Source of the DNA: Lepturacanthus savala
Taxonomy: Eukaryota; Chordata; Actinopteri; Scombriformes; Trichiuridae
NCBI GenBank assembly: GCA_030544235.1
Contig: CM060471.1
Location: 878,348 to 942,347 of the forward strand
Direction of reading: 5' to 3'
DNA: 64,000 bases
In this document: in pieces, positions 13,601 through 27,800 of the stretch
Layout: every line of letters starts with the position of its first letter
How positions within the stretch are numbered: position 1 is the first letter of the stretch
Made by a program: the position numbers and the translations under genes
The notes under the pieces: generated by a model
Seen by the model: the letters and a program-made list of their open reading frames with translations, nothing else
Databases searched by the model: none
Told to the model about the DNA's origin: nothing

Positions 13601-15775
13601 TCTTGGCCTGTAAATTGGACCTATATATTGGACAAAAATGAGAAGATTTTGGCAAAAAAATAAAAAAGCCCAAAGCCTGGGTTGTCCAGCCTCATTTGGC
13701 TTAATGGGAAGTAGAGGAACTCCTCACTTCTGCTCTAAAGGGAAAGGAAAGCCTCAATTTGTAGGGGAATTTACATCACCTAATAAAAAATATTGGTTTC
13801 ATTCATTCACTTGATTCTCTGTTTTCACACTCCAGTGTCAGCTGCCAGGGGTGGCGACTATCTTAAAAGTTTTCCTAAATCTTCGAATCTGTCCTGTTGT
13901 AGCTGACAACCCAGATCCCTGCATCTTCCCCAACAGTGTCTGGATTCAATGGGGGATAACTCTTCTACTCCTGGTAATCCTCTCATAATAAGTCACCATG
14001 GACTTCAATCACCAAAGACGATCTCACTATGTGCATGTGTTAATAAATTTCTCTACCAGAAAATTAGTCTCTCCTGATTGAAATAACTAATGTAATTAAG
14101 TTTGGTTATAATGTATAATTTCAAATACAAATGAGCTACTGCACACATAAGAGGCGCAGAACTCCATCCTTCCATCCTATCCAACTCAATATTATAGTAG
14201 AATAGAAAAGTAGAAAAGGTACCCAATAGGTACACATTAAAAAATAGGTCTACTGAAAATTGAGAAACCTGATGCGTTATGTGAAATGTGAACCCAATTT
14301 TTTTTCAAAGCTTTCATGCAAAAGCACACTGACAGTGCAGACCTCCACCAAGCATATGGCCAAGCTATGCAGTTACCAGATATCACCACCAGGTGGCCTT
14401 AAGCGATTTTTAAAGGTGCATTTACCACAATGTTATCAAACAACAGAAAATTTAAGTAATCACGAAAACAATTTGTTCTGGGTCATTACCAAAATTTAAT
14501 CATCTGTTCGTGGTACCATTCCCAATGAACTTTTTGAGTTATCTTGCAGACAGACAGAGAGACAGAGACACAGACAGACAGAAGCTGGTGAAAACTTTAT
14601 CTAGTTGGCGAAGGTAATAATCATTAGTACTATCAATTGCAGCTGTCTGTGATAACAGCTATAAAAAAGCTTGTTGAATTTAGTGTTCTACTGGAAGTCT
14701 GTTGCTATAAGTTGCTATAATATGGCTCTTCTGTCATGAAAAGTTGATGTGAATAAAGTGAAAATGTAATGGCATTTATATACATATTGTCAGGGCTGAT
14801 GTCAGCAGCTGACTCATGCTTTGTTGCATGAAATGTTACTTCAGGTAATAGATATATATTAGTGAAAAACTATATATCCAAAACCTATAGATTCAATCAT
14901 TCAGCTAGTGTGGTCTGACAATGTGGGTTTTACCAGGTAATGTAACGGCTATGTGTTGTGCAGAGTGCTGCTATATGAAGAACAGCACTCACACAGGACT
15001 TGCTCCGTAGCTCAGGTTATTTCTGGTGCACAACACAATGCACACATAAGTTCTGCAGCTGCTTATATCAAGATCCCAAGCATGGAAAGTCTTAATGCAA
15101 CAGAGCTATTGTTACATTCAGTATGAACAGGTAACACAACAATTCAATCATTATTCAAGATTGAAACACTTCTACCTGATGTGTGCATTTTGATGTCTGC
15201 ACTAGGTTTTATTGTTTGATAGTCTCTGTGGTTATTGTTATTATAGATATAAAATTCTGCAAAGGTGAATTTGTTTTAACTATTTTTAAATTAGTCTAAC
15301 ACTCTATGTCAGTTTACAAGTAAAAACACATCTCATTTTTACCATTAACCCCTCCCACAGCAGACAATGATGCTGCCAGAAATTCGTCGGACTTAAAGCC
15401 CTGGAAATGTACTGCAGCACCCTGCAGGACACAGCTCCCCATGACGTAAAGGGAGGCCAGAGCAGACACGCACGCACAGTATGTTTTCATTCTATGGAAA
15501 TTTTTTCACCAACAATTGCCATAGGATCACAAATACTAGCATTTGGCATGGGTTAAAAAATAGTAAATTTATTGAAGTGGCTTAAAGGATTTAGGAAAGA
15601 AGTGAAAAGATATGAACGTTTTCTTCTTATATACTGTTTCAAATTTAAGCATTTTATGTACACACTGGGGGTGAGTATAATACTAATACTAATAAGAGGT
15701 ACTAGGATTGGATATTTCTATGTATTCAGTATATAACCTGTGAGTTGCACATCATACATTAACAATAACAACAAC

Positions 15776-15808
<33 letters not shown>

Positions 15809-18800
15809 CACTACATTTACTTGCAGTAAGCGATTGTAGATCAAGGTACGGTATAACAGTTATCTTGGGTGTCTTAATCTGGCCACAGTTGCCTGATTTT
15901 TAGTTAAACTAAACTAACATGAAAATAATAATAATAATAACTCATTTTTAGTTGAGTTAACCCAAATAAACCCACTATTGTAGTCATAACTGTGTTCAGG
16001 ATAATTGGTGCAGGCTACCATGACATGGTGAGAAATGTTCTGCATTGTTTGGCGTTACTTTTTTTTTATTATTTAAGCTTTGCACCTGCCAGATCACAAC
16101 CAGGTGGCTCCAAACGAGCACCTGTTTGAAAGTCCATTTACTGTAATGGTACCAAACAGCAGAATATTCAAAGCGAAAGCAGAATTTCTTCTGGATCATT
16201 ACAAAAATTAAATCATCTGTTCAGGTTACTATTCCCAACATTCCCTCAAAGTTGACGGAAATAGCATTTTAATGATTAGCAACTATAGTTGCTGCTTGCA
16301 CAAATATACCCATAAATAAACAAAACAAATATTCAAGATTCATGTCAAGATGTCATGTGCACAGTGTAGAAACAAAATGAATGCTGTATCAATAAGAATA
16401 AAAAATAGTAATAAAGGTATTCAAGTTAAGATAAAATAGAATAAAATAACACACACAAGTAACAGAACATAAATAAAAACTATAAGTAGGCAGATTATGT
16501 ACAGATATTTACAAGTAATGTGCACAGTAGATTATGTGCAGAAAGTTTTAAAAATTCTGTATAAGTCAGGAATAAGGTGCATGTTCTTGGCACAGTCACA
16601 GCTGTATGAGGTAATTAAGTGTTATTAGTTAAAGTTCTAGTTGTTGCAGACTCCTGTCAGCTGTTGAGGAGTCTGATGGTAGAGGGAAAAAAAAGAGTTT
16701 CTGAGTCTGGTAGTCCTGCATTTCACACTCCTGTACCTACGGCCTGAGGGGAGGAGAGTGAACAGTCTGTGTTGTGGATGGGTGGGGTCCTTGATGATGG
16801 AGGCAGCCTTCCTGTGGACTCTATGCTGGTAGATGCTCTGCAGAGAGGGCAGGGGAGTCCTGGTGGTCTTAGTCCAACAGTAGAGCTGCTTTACCACACA
16901 TGCAGCTGGTTTGGATGGACTCAACAAAGCAGCTGTTGAAGCTGCTGAGGATCTTTGATGACATACCAAACCTCCTCAGCCTCTTCAGTGTCCAGGTGAG
17001 GTGAACCCCCAGATATATAAAAACTGCTCACCTCTCCACTTCCTGACCTTGGATGAGCAGTGGCCGATGAGTCCTCCTCTCCTTCCCCATGTCCACTATC
17101 ATCTTCTTGGTCTTGTCCGGGTGAGATTGTTGTCCTCACACCATGTCACCAGATTGGTCAACTCGATCCTGTAGGCTGATTCATCATTGCCAGTGATGCA
17201 TCCTATCATGGTGATGTCATCTGCGAACTTCAACATGACGTCCTTGTGGGAGGCCACTCAGTCCTGGGTGAACAGGGTGTAGAGGATGGGACAGAGGACA
17301 CACTTCTATGGTGTTTCTGTGCTGGTGATGATGCTGGCTGAGGTCATGTTCCTTACCCTGACAAACAGTGGACCAGTGGGATCTGTAGGTGTACTGCAGG
17401 GGGTCCAGAGTGTCTGGTATGCAGCTCTGAATGTGGGTCAGCATCATTCTCTCGAAGCCCTTAATGATAATTGGATTGCTACTGGCCGGTAGTCATTCAG
17501 ACAGGTGGGGGGTCTCTGCTTAGGGAGGGGCACGGTGTACTTATTTTGACATGTTTCAGTAAGTCCTGGGCTGAAGCATGCCCCATAACATGGGATCCTA
17601 TGTAGGTGCAGTTCCAACTGCTTGGTTTCTCTGGTTTGATTTCCACTTTCGCTGAACATGAGAATAAAAGGACCCTTAACGTTCTATCATTCTAAATGAC
17701 ATGATGCGAGTAAGCTGTCATTTCTTTCATGGTTGAATATGGGGACATGGTTGTGACCAGCTCACCAATGTCTTCACTGCTGTTTTATGACGGGTGCTTT
17801 ATGTGTAATGTCTGTAGAACCTCAGTTTTTAATATTGGCACTGATTCAAACACTGTCTGAAGGTCGCTAACCACAGGAGATCCAAAGTGAGTCAAGCTAC
17901 GGCCAGACTGATGCTCCTGATGTTCAATAAATTTGGCGGACAGCAGCTTCTGCTGACAGCTTTTTATGGCCACTTTGTGTTTCTCTGACTAAGCATACAA
18001 GTGTATTGATTTTATACCCATGTACTAAGTTCCAGCATTCTCTTGAAATTGATTTCCAACAGGCTTTAACCACACTCCAAAGTCATTGTTCTCCATGGTC
18101 TCATTGCAGTTACCCATTTGATTGTACAGGTAACATAAATAATTTGTAATTGTTTTTATAGGGACCCACTAGCCCTGCATAAAGGCCATTTGGTCCGTTC
18201 ACTCACTTTGTATTTCGACCGTGTCTCCACATTTCAACCAGGCCATTGCTCCAGTTAAATTCAACCAGGTTGCAGTTGGTGGTAATTGTTTCCATGTTTA
18301 TTCCAAATTTAAAATAAAATTGTTACTCAACTTCATAAAAAGTAACTTGTATTTTAGACATTTTAGGTCAAGTTTTAGGTCAGTTTTCTTTTTTTTAAAC
18401 ATATCTTTGTAAATTGAGTTTCTTTGGTCAGGCTCTGTGAATCTATAATGACTGAATTTGTAAACATTTTTTAACATATGGAGAATTGATCCCATATCAT
18501 GGAAATTTTCATACAGTCACCCCAAACCACCATTCAGATAACCCTGTTATTTCTAAAATCCCAGAGAGAGAAGCTATAGAGAAGACATGTCAAACTATAA
18601 TGAGATGATTTTTATATGCATATGACAACTTCAATTAAAACCCAAGAACATGCACAATATAGGACATTTAAAGGATTGATCATTGAAACAAATACTCAGT
18701 TCCAGCACTTCACAACAGGTTGGTGAAAATTATGGTTGCAAAATTGGAAACCATAGAAATTAATGGGAATATATGGGAATAAACAGGAATAAATACAAAA

Positions 18801-21800
18801 GTTACAAAATTGAATGTTGGTCTTAAATTTATAGTATAGGGAGTAGGGAACTATAGTTGAAAAGAGAGAAATGTATTGTAGCATTGTAGCATAGTCTTGG
18901 CTAAAACAACCAGCAGTTAAACATTTTTGAAAATGTTGAATCATCGTCAAGCTTCCCATAGTTACCTATTGTTTCGATACAAGACCAGCGGAGCAGAGCT
19001 GTGGGCTGCTCAGCTACTACTACACAGCTAAGGGAATTTGTTGGTTTCCCTCATCATCATTTGACCACTTCTGTAACAATCATTTGGACAAACACTGTCT
19101 TTCTGATAAGTAATAATTCAGAGAGAAAGTAGACGCACCACAGAGAGCTGAAGTCCACAAACTCAGGGGAGAACTGGTCGGCAGGAAGCTGGGGCGAAGG
19201 TTCTTCCACCACCTGCTTCAGCTGCTGGAAGGGCGTGCCCCATGAGTCATAAGGGAAGCGCAGGATGGCGAGCTCGATCTGAGCCACGAAGAAAAAGAAA
19301 CAGTGAGAACATGCACTGTACACGCAGACACACATACACACACTATGAAATCCAATACCTTTCAAAATGCATGGGCAACTATCAACTGAGCGTGGCACAA
19401 GCACGTGCACTGACGCCTGCGCAGCAAAGCAACGTAACGTAACGTTTCTCCATTGACTTATAATAATTCATGCACACATTTACGTGTGTTGATGCTGCAC
19501 CCTTAGATATACATAGAAAGGCCAGATGTCTCATCCAAACTGCTGGACGAATGGAGTCAAAGGTCCACACTGGTGGCCATCTTGCCACAGGCAGCTAACT
19601 CACCCATAACAATGTATTTAATGGTGCATGTTCTTTTAAATGACCAAAACTTGCTAAATTTTTCAACAGATTTTTGTTTTGGTTTGTTATTAACATCCTA
19701 GATGTAGTTAGTTAGTTAGTTAGTTAGTTAGACACTGCAAACATAGTTTTTAAGTAAATATATTATATAGTTATATAATCATAGCTATGTGTATAACATA
19801 ATGAACAAGAAACCAAACCATGTGTAAATGTGTCAAGTTTTCAGTGAGATCCAAATATTTGAGTTTGTTCAGATCCCTCACCTTCCCTTTCATCCAATAT
19901 ATCAGTTTAGACTGTTTAGGCTGCCAGATGAGGACATTGGAGTCTGCACTATAAGACATCTAGTCTTTATTATGTATATCTATGGATGAGACATCTAGTC
20001 TTTATTATGTATATCTATGAATGAGACATCTAGTCTTTATTATATATATATCTATGGATGAGACATCTAGTCTTTATTATATATATATCTATGGATGAGA
20101 CATCTCGTCTTTATTATATATATATCTATGGATGGACTCTGTGACGTGTTCATGTTTATGTACTGATGCACCATGCAGATCCACTTCCTGTTGTTTAGCA
20201 TCAGAAATTGGGAACTCATGTGTATGAACAGTGGCAGACAGACGGGCACACGCTGCAGCTGTGTAACGCAGCTTCTTGCTACGTGTAAAATACAAACTGT
20301 GCACAACAATGCACACACGCACACATAATAAAATTTATCAAGCTAATCATGCATGCACACACCCATTGATGTGTGTGCCTCACACACCGGTATCACCAAG
20401 TTTACATGGAAGTAGAGTAGAGATTACAATAAAAATGTGCACTTCACACACAAAGACAGAAATGCTTTTAGTTACTCTGTCTGATCACCAGTTAAGAATG
20501 ATGGTAGCAACGTTTAAATTTTATCTCCACATTATTGCTGTTAGACTTTCATTTTTAATTCAATACATCCTTTTCTTGCTTTTATTGACTGACATAACTC
20601 AACACACCTGCAAGCTGCAAGACAGTGATCACAAAACTGTATTTGTATTGTCTCTTTAATGGCAAGAAGCATTAGAGGCTCCATATACCTGTCGTTATCA
20701 TGTAGGCATCATAGTTATCATCATAGTGATAATTGTATTATAGTAGTTATTATGTAGTGATTATGTAGTAGTTCATAGTTTCATAGTTATATAGTTATAG
20801 TAGTAATCATGGATTTCCTAGTGCTTCAGTTATAGTTGTTAGGATGTATTTATTATCATACTATTTTTCATAGGAGTTATCTAATTATATATAGTGATAT
20901 ATTACATGTTGTTAATCTTTACATGCAGATTATTTTAAGAACATAAGATGCATGTGTATGCCTCAGTGCTGCTGTGTGCTGCTAGCTATGTATTAGTAAG
21001 TTAATGAGGGACAAACAGATGCGTTAATGCAGGCATAATAATAATAATTATAATAATAATAATAATAGATAATAGATACATAGGCTACCTGTGATTTATT
21101 AAGTAATACTTAGAACAAGTAGAAAAACAGATGTCATATCACTACATGAATGACCAAAAGTTTCATTCAATTGTATGGGAAGGTCTTAAAGCTGAAGGAC
21201 ATTAAATATAATATCAGCTTCATAGCATAAGTCCTATTTTGACAAATAGACAATTATGCTATGAGGCTAATGATGGGTGAATTGTATAGAAAAACCTCAC
21301 TAAAATTGACTATTGCACAATTGATTTTCCAAAAGTTTCATCATGTTTGTATACGTGTTGATTTGTTTTTGAACTGCTGCATTGTCATTTGGTTCATGCA
21401 GTATAAATAAATTGAACATTGCATCTACAGTATACCATAGCTGCACCTCTGCTACTTTCTGCATAATAGGAAACTACTGATACAATGATTCAATGTTAAA
21501 ACTTCTGAAGTAAACAGCTTCTATGGTTGTTTAATGGGCTGCAGCAATGACTGGGGGCCGTCAGTGGACGGATACAAGGATGTTCTATTAGAAAATAGCA
21601 GCTCAGGGCAGGCCATTAAAATAAAAGAAAACAATCTTTAACTTCAACTAGTTTGTTTTAAGATACTTGAACTGAACTTTGAGCTAACACTTGTTAAGTG
21701 TAAATTGTTTTAACACTGGTTATCATAACAGCTATTGTGTAGTTAAGCAGTTATTATATAGTAATCATAGTAGCCATCGTGGTAGTTATTAGTAGTCATA

Positions 21801-24800
21801 GTAGATATTGTGTAGTTAGGTAATTACAATGGTTAATCATTGACTGACTGGCATCGTAAAGTATGATGCTGATGCATCAACATGGTGAAGCTACTGCCTT
21901 CAGTTATAGACTTTTGTCATTTGTTTTGATATGTACATATTAATTTTGGGGTATTGGGACCTATAATAGGTCCTTATCACGCTGTCTTGACCTTCCACAT
22001 CTGTTCCAACTGTTCTTTCAACCCTTGGTACTTTTCAACCTTTTCGTTTTCCTTCTTTCTGATGTTGCCATCAGCTAGTATCACCACATTTATCACCACT
22101 GCCTTCTTCTGCACTTTGTCCACCACCACTATGTCGGGTTGGTTAGCCAGGAGCTGTTTGTCAGTCTGGAAGCTGAAGTCCCATAGAACCTTGACACTTC
22201 TGTGACATGGCCCGTTGGGATGTGGGTACCTCTGTTCCATATTGGGTACAGATGTTCATGTACACTATTCCAGCTACATGGTTGTGTCTTAAAACCATGT
22301 GAATATCACCTACAGTGCATCTGGAAAGTATTCACAGCGCTTCTCTTTTTCCACATTTTGTTATGTTACAGCCTTATTCCAAAATGGATTCAATTCAACA
22401 TTCTACACACAACACCCCATAATGGCAATGTGAAAACAATTTGTTTGGTATTTTTGCAAATTGATTAAAAATAAAAAAAAAATAAAAAAGTAGTAAGTAA
22501 GTAATTAAGTATAAATAGGTATTCACAGCCTTTGATCAATACTTTGTCGATGCACCTTTGGCAGCAATTACACCCTCAACTTTGTCAAGTTGGATGGGAA
22601 GTGTCGGTGCACAGCCATTTTCAGATCTCTCCAGAGATGTTCAATCAGATTCAAGTCTGGGCTCTGGCTGGGTCACTCAAGGACATTCACAGAGTTGTCC
22701 TGAAGCCACTCCTTTGATATCTTGGCTGTGTGCTTAGGGTTGTTGTCCTGATGAAAGATGAACCGTCGCTCTAGTCTGAGGTCAAGAGCTCTGGAGCAGG
22801 TTTTCATCCAGGATGTCTCTGTACATTGCTGCATTCATCTTTCCCTCTATCCTGACTAGTCTCCCAGTTCCTGCTGCTGAAAAACATCCCCACAGCTTGA
22901 TGCTGCCACCACCATGCTTCACTGTAGGGATGGTATTGTTCTGGTGATGAGCAGAGCCTGGTTTCCTCTAAACATGACGTCTGACATTCACACCAAAAAC
23001 TTCAATCTTTGTCTCATCAGACCAGAGTATGTTACTCATGGTCTGAGAGTCCTTCAGGTGCCTTTTGTCAAACTCCAGATGGGCTGCCATGTTCCTTTTA
23101 CTAAGGAGTGGCTTCCGTCTGGCCACTCTACTATACAGGCCTAATGGGTGAATTGCTGCAGAGATGGTTGTCCTTCTAGAAGGTTCTCCTCTCTCCACAG
23201 AGGAACGCTGGAGCTCTGACAGAGTGACCATCGGGTTCTTAGTCACCTCCCTGACTAAGGCCCTTCTTCCCCGATCACTCAGTTTAGATGGCCGGCCAGC
23301 TCTAGGAAGAGTCCTGGTGGTTCTGAACTTCTTCCATTTACAGATGATGGAGGCCACTGTGCTCATTGGGACCTTCAAAGCAGCAGAAGTGTTTCTGTAC
23401 TCTTCCCCAGATTTGTGCCTGGAGACAATCCTGTCTCTGAGGTCTACAGACAATTCCTTTGACTTCATGCTTGGTTTGTGCTCTGACATCACTGTCAACT
23501 GTGGGACCTTAGACAGGTGTGTGCATTTCCAAATCATGTCCAATTAACTGAATTTACCACAGGTGGACTTCAATTAAGCTGTAGAATCATCTCAAGGATG
23601 ATCAGTGGAAACAGGATGAACCTGAGCTCAATTTTGAGCTTCATGGCAAAGGCTGTGAATACTTATGTACATGTGATTTCTTAGTTTTTTAGTTTTAATA
23701 AATTTGCAAAAATGTATTAAATTTATTAAAGAAAAAACATATATTCTTTTTCTTTTCACAATATCTACATTTTTATATTGCCTATTAAGCCATTTGCTAA
23801 CGTTTTGTCTGTTAATCTCACTATCAATATTTAAATGATTCTGTTATTGTAATAGGTGAATGTTTCCACATTAACAGTTGCTGAACCATCCTTCAGACCA
23901 ATGCATCACCTTGCCAGCGTACGAGCAGAGCAACAGCATGTGCTGCAAATAGCACTCAAAGTGTGTTTTATTCAAACATACTGACTGGCTCACTGTTTTA
24001 CCACTCAGCATACTAAATGGAATCATTCAAAAGCACCCCTCTACTATCAATTTAGCAATTCGTATTACCATTCAAATTAGACTCATGGTGGGACATTGCT
24101 GCTCATCTGAAATAGCCAATCTGATAAGCAGAAAAGAAGGAGGCGCAGAGTTCAAATGATGGGAAAATTACCACTGATTGCTGAATCTTTGATGCCAAAA
24201 TATTCTGTGGTTTGAGTTGCAAATGAGAAAGCAATGGCTATTTAACAACTCATTATAAAATGTCTAGACACTACTTTGACTAGAGCTTCAGCTCATGGAG
24301 TGCTTGTCTTCAGATGCAAAAACATAAACAAAACTGAAGGAAATGATAGTTTCTACTATAAATTCACACAGAATATAAAGACACAAAAAGCTGACTTACC
24401 ATCGTGATTCCTAAACTCCAGATGTCTGATTTGACGTTGTAGCCTTTCTGGTTCGTCTCCGGGTTGATCCTCTCTGGCTGCAGGACAAAAAGACCAGATC
24501 ATGTCACTGATGTGGCAGCGGTTGTCAAGGGCAACCAGCACACGTCCCCGTCATTCTAAACTTCTTGTACGCTCACAGGCTGCCTTTTGTTCCCTAACAC
24601 TTGGATAATAATGAGAAACAGAGAAGTGAACCTCTTTACCCTTGTTGAGGTTTTACTTATGTAATCAAACTATTATACAGCTTAATCCTGCAGGTACAAT
24701 TTTAAAACAATATTCCACTAATGCACATAAAAAAAAAATATATACGATATATACGGTTTGTAAAATGCTGAACAACAAAATTAATATTGAAATATTAATC

Positions 24801-27800
24801 TTGTGTGGCACCAATGCACAGTAAGTAATACAAATGAAATTATCAGGTTTCAACCCTTAATCTGTTCTGATTAACAAATAACCCATTTAAAATGATATAT
24901 TACAGGCAAATAATGCATACAAAAATGTTATGATGTGACACCATGTTGTCCGAAAAAAAATAATTAAGAGATAAATAAGAGAAAAAATGAAATTAATAGA
25001 TTCCTTTCAGTAATTCAAATAAGGACATTAAGTACAGTAAGAAACCTAAATTAGTGGTTTGTGTGTTGTAATCCTGTTAAATGGTGTCCTGCTTACCGCC
25101 ATGTAGGGTTTGCAGCCAGCGTCCATGGTTTTAGCCACAGAGTCCACCAGGTAGCCACTGATTCCAAAGTCACACATCTTCACCTGGCCCTGAGTGTTGA
25201 TCAACACGTTGGAGGGTTTCACATCTACGACCAGAGAGGAAGACGCCTCAGCAGACAGCACATTTAGTCTGTGTCCACACCCACTTTTAGGATTGATTTT
25301 AAAGTATAAATGTCTCACACATCAAATAGCCCTACAGCTGCTGGTGCAGACTGACTGTGACTTTATTTTAGTCATAATTATAATATAATCTTTAATCTAT
25401 AAAAGATTATATTAATCTTATAATCTTTCCAAATTAGTTCATGGGGCTCAGATGCTGGAGCTCAGCACATTACAGGTGAGAGGCAGGGATCCACCCCAGA
25501 TGGTCACCAGTCTATCATGGAGCACACACACCATTCACTCACACACTCACACCTACGGAAAATGAACATCAGCATGTGTTTGGACTGTGGGAGGATTTAT
25601 ATTTTTTATGTAGAATTCTGCATAAATTTTGTCAATGGTTCATTATCAGAAAAGGAATGAAAACTACAACTGGGCCTTATTTTTGTTGATACTTTCTACT
25701 AGTTATCACTTTTTTACTCATTACAATAATTTTTGAGCTCTAGTAACACACATGGAGCCAATCCTAGTGTACTTCAGGCAGGGATCCACCCCAGACAGGT
25801 ATGGGCAATTTAGAGTCTCCAATTAACCTCAGCATATTTTTGGACTGTGGGAGGAAGCTGGAGAACCTGGAGAAAACCCACCAGACCCAGAGAGAACATG
25901 AAACTCCACACAGAAAGGTCCCAGACCAAGGATTGGAACGAGGAACATCTTGCTATGAGGCAACAGCGCTAAATACTGCAACATATTACTAAAAAAAGTC
26001 AGATAGGGAAGATTATCTAAAGCACTAGATATGTGAGTAAAACTATGGTTAGTATGTCAAAGTCCAAACAAGGAAATCAGTGAGTCGATAAACCTTGGGC
26101 AGAGCAGAAAAAAGTATAAAAGCTCAGTGAAGGTGAGGTGAACTGCAGTGTCAGGTCATCGTTGGCTTCTCACATGACCACTACATTAGGCATTTGACCC
26201 TTTGTTCAGATGTATTTAAAGGCACAGTGTCAAGATTGTGATACACATTTAATGATCAAATAGCTGTTTTAAAGACATTAAACATTTATGGAAGACAGAA
26301 GGTGTTTGGGGGATGTTATCAAGTTGAGGAAAGAAGGACAGACAGGTGAGAGGAGTCGTTGCTGCTGAGTGATGATGACACACACTGCCTCTGAGAGGTT
26401 TAATGGTTTCCACTCAGCCTCTTACCTCTGTGTATGACTTGCAGATTGCTGTGCAGATGCTCCAAAGCTTTTACTATCTGTAATAACAAACTCCATTAAT
26501 AAGAAAACGATGGTTGCGTAATACATATCAGTCATTAAGTTTGACGTGAGCTGAGGATTCACACATTTCGTGTCATTATAAATGAATGATTACCGAAACA
26601 GCGATTTTTCCCAGGATGTCCTCGGGGATGGTCAGGCCCTTCTCGATCACCTGCTTGTAGAACTTGTCGAGGGAGGTGTCCATCAGTTCCATGCAGATCC
26701 ATACGTCGCCCTGGCAACAGGCAGATATAATTTGTCAGTGATCAGGAACACAGCAACAAAAGCACCAAAGCCGGATTCCTGACAGACAGGAACACGACGC
26801 ATCGTCTGGCGGTTCAGTGGCGGTGAGGAAATCCTGAACATCCAACTCACTTCTGCAGGAAATGATCTGCATCCGAAAACCTTCACAAGTTGTTTATCAT
26901 GATCGGCCTTGTGTTGTTTACCAGCACACACTCACTGCTGGTTCCGCTTTTACTGCATGTCAACAAGAAGCTTGGCCGTGTGAATATTAGTGGCTCATAT
27001 CAGCTAAATGTTGGCAAGAAATCGCAGTGCAGTAAAAATAACGTGTTCCCATGATATATGTATTTATTTGCTGCACAAACTTACAATAAACTTCAGCTTT
27101 TAAAGGCTGCATTTATATGTGTATTTTATATTACTGATTGAAGTCATTTCTAAGTGCTGTCACTGAGGGTTACTATCATCTATATTGATAAAAGATGTGT
27201 AATCCATACCACCAGTGTTTTTATGCCGTATTCATTTGTGTCTTTCACTCATGTCTCACATGAAACAGAGGTATTTGGTCAAAATTAGTCTGCCTTTTGA
27301 TATACTCACTCTTCTCCACCCTGAATCCTGAATGTTCATTACAGCAACACTACAGAGGAGGCTAGACCACAACAAAATGAGTGAGTGATCTTATTTCACT
27401 GAATCTTCTTCTTTTTTTTAACACACCACAGCCCTGTGCCATGGTGGTACAGTGGTTAGCACTGTTGCCTCACAGCAAGAAGGTCACAGGTTCCAGTCCT
27501 TGGGATCTTTCTATGTGGAGTTTCATGTTCTCTCTGTGTCTGATGGGTTTTCTCCAGGTTCTCCAGCTTCCTCCCACAGTCCAAACACGTGCTGAGGTTA
27601 ATTGGTGACTCCAAATCACTGTAGGTGTGAGTGAATGGTGTGTGTGCTCCATGATAGGCTGCTACATGTCTGGGTGTATCCTGCCTCTCACCTAAAGTAC
27701 ACTGGGATTGGCTCCAGCAGACCATGTGACCCTAGTGAGGAATAAACTGCTATAGAAAATGACTGAATGTAAGACAGCCCCTTTAAACCAGATTATGGCT

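Noticed and set aside
19953..20134. CRISPR-like array
   Set aside because: Units are contiguous tandem repeats with no unique spacers, in a vertebrate intron.
23164..23547. 127-codon plus-strand open frame
   Set aside because: It is the antisense of the Tc1 transposase coding region.
27436..27510. Functional tRNA gene
   Set aside because: The tRNA-like boxes belong to the SINE head; no complete cloverleaf can be formed and the same head recurs in other SINE copies.
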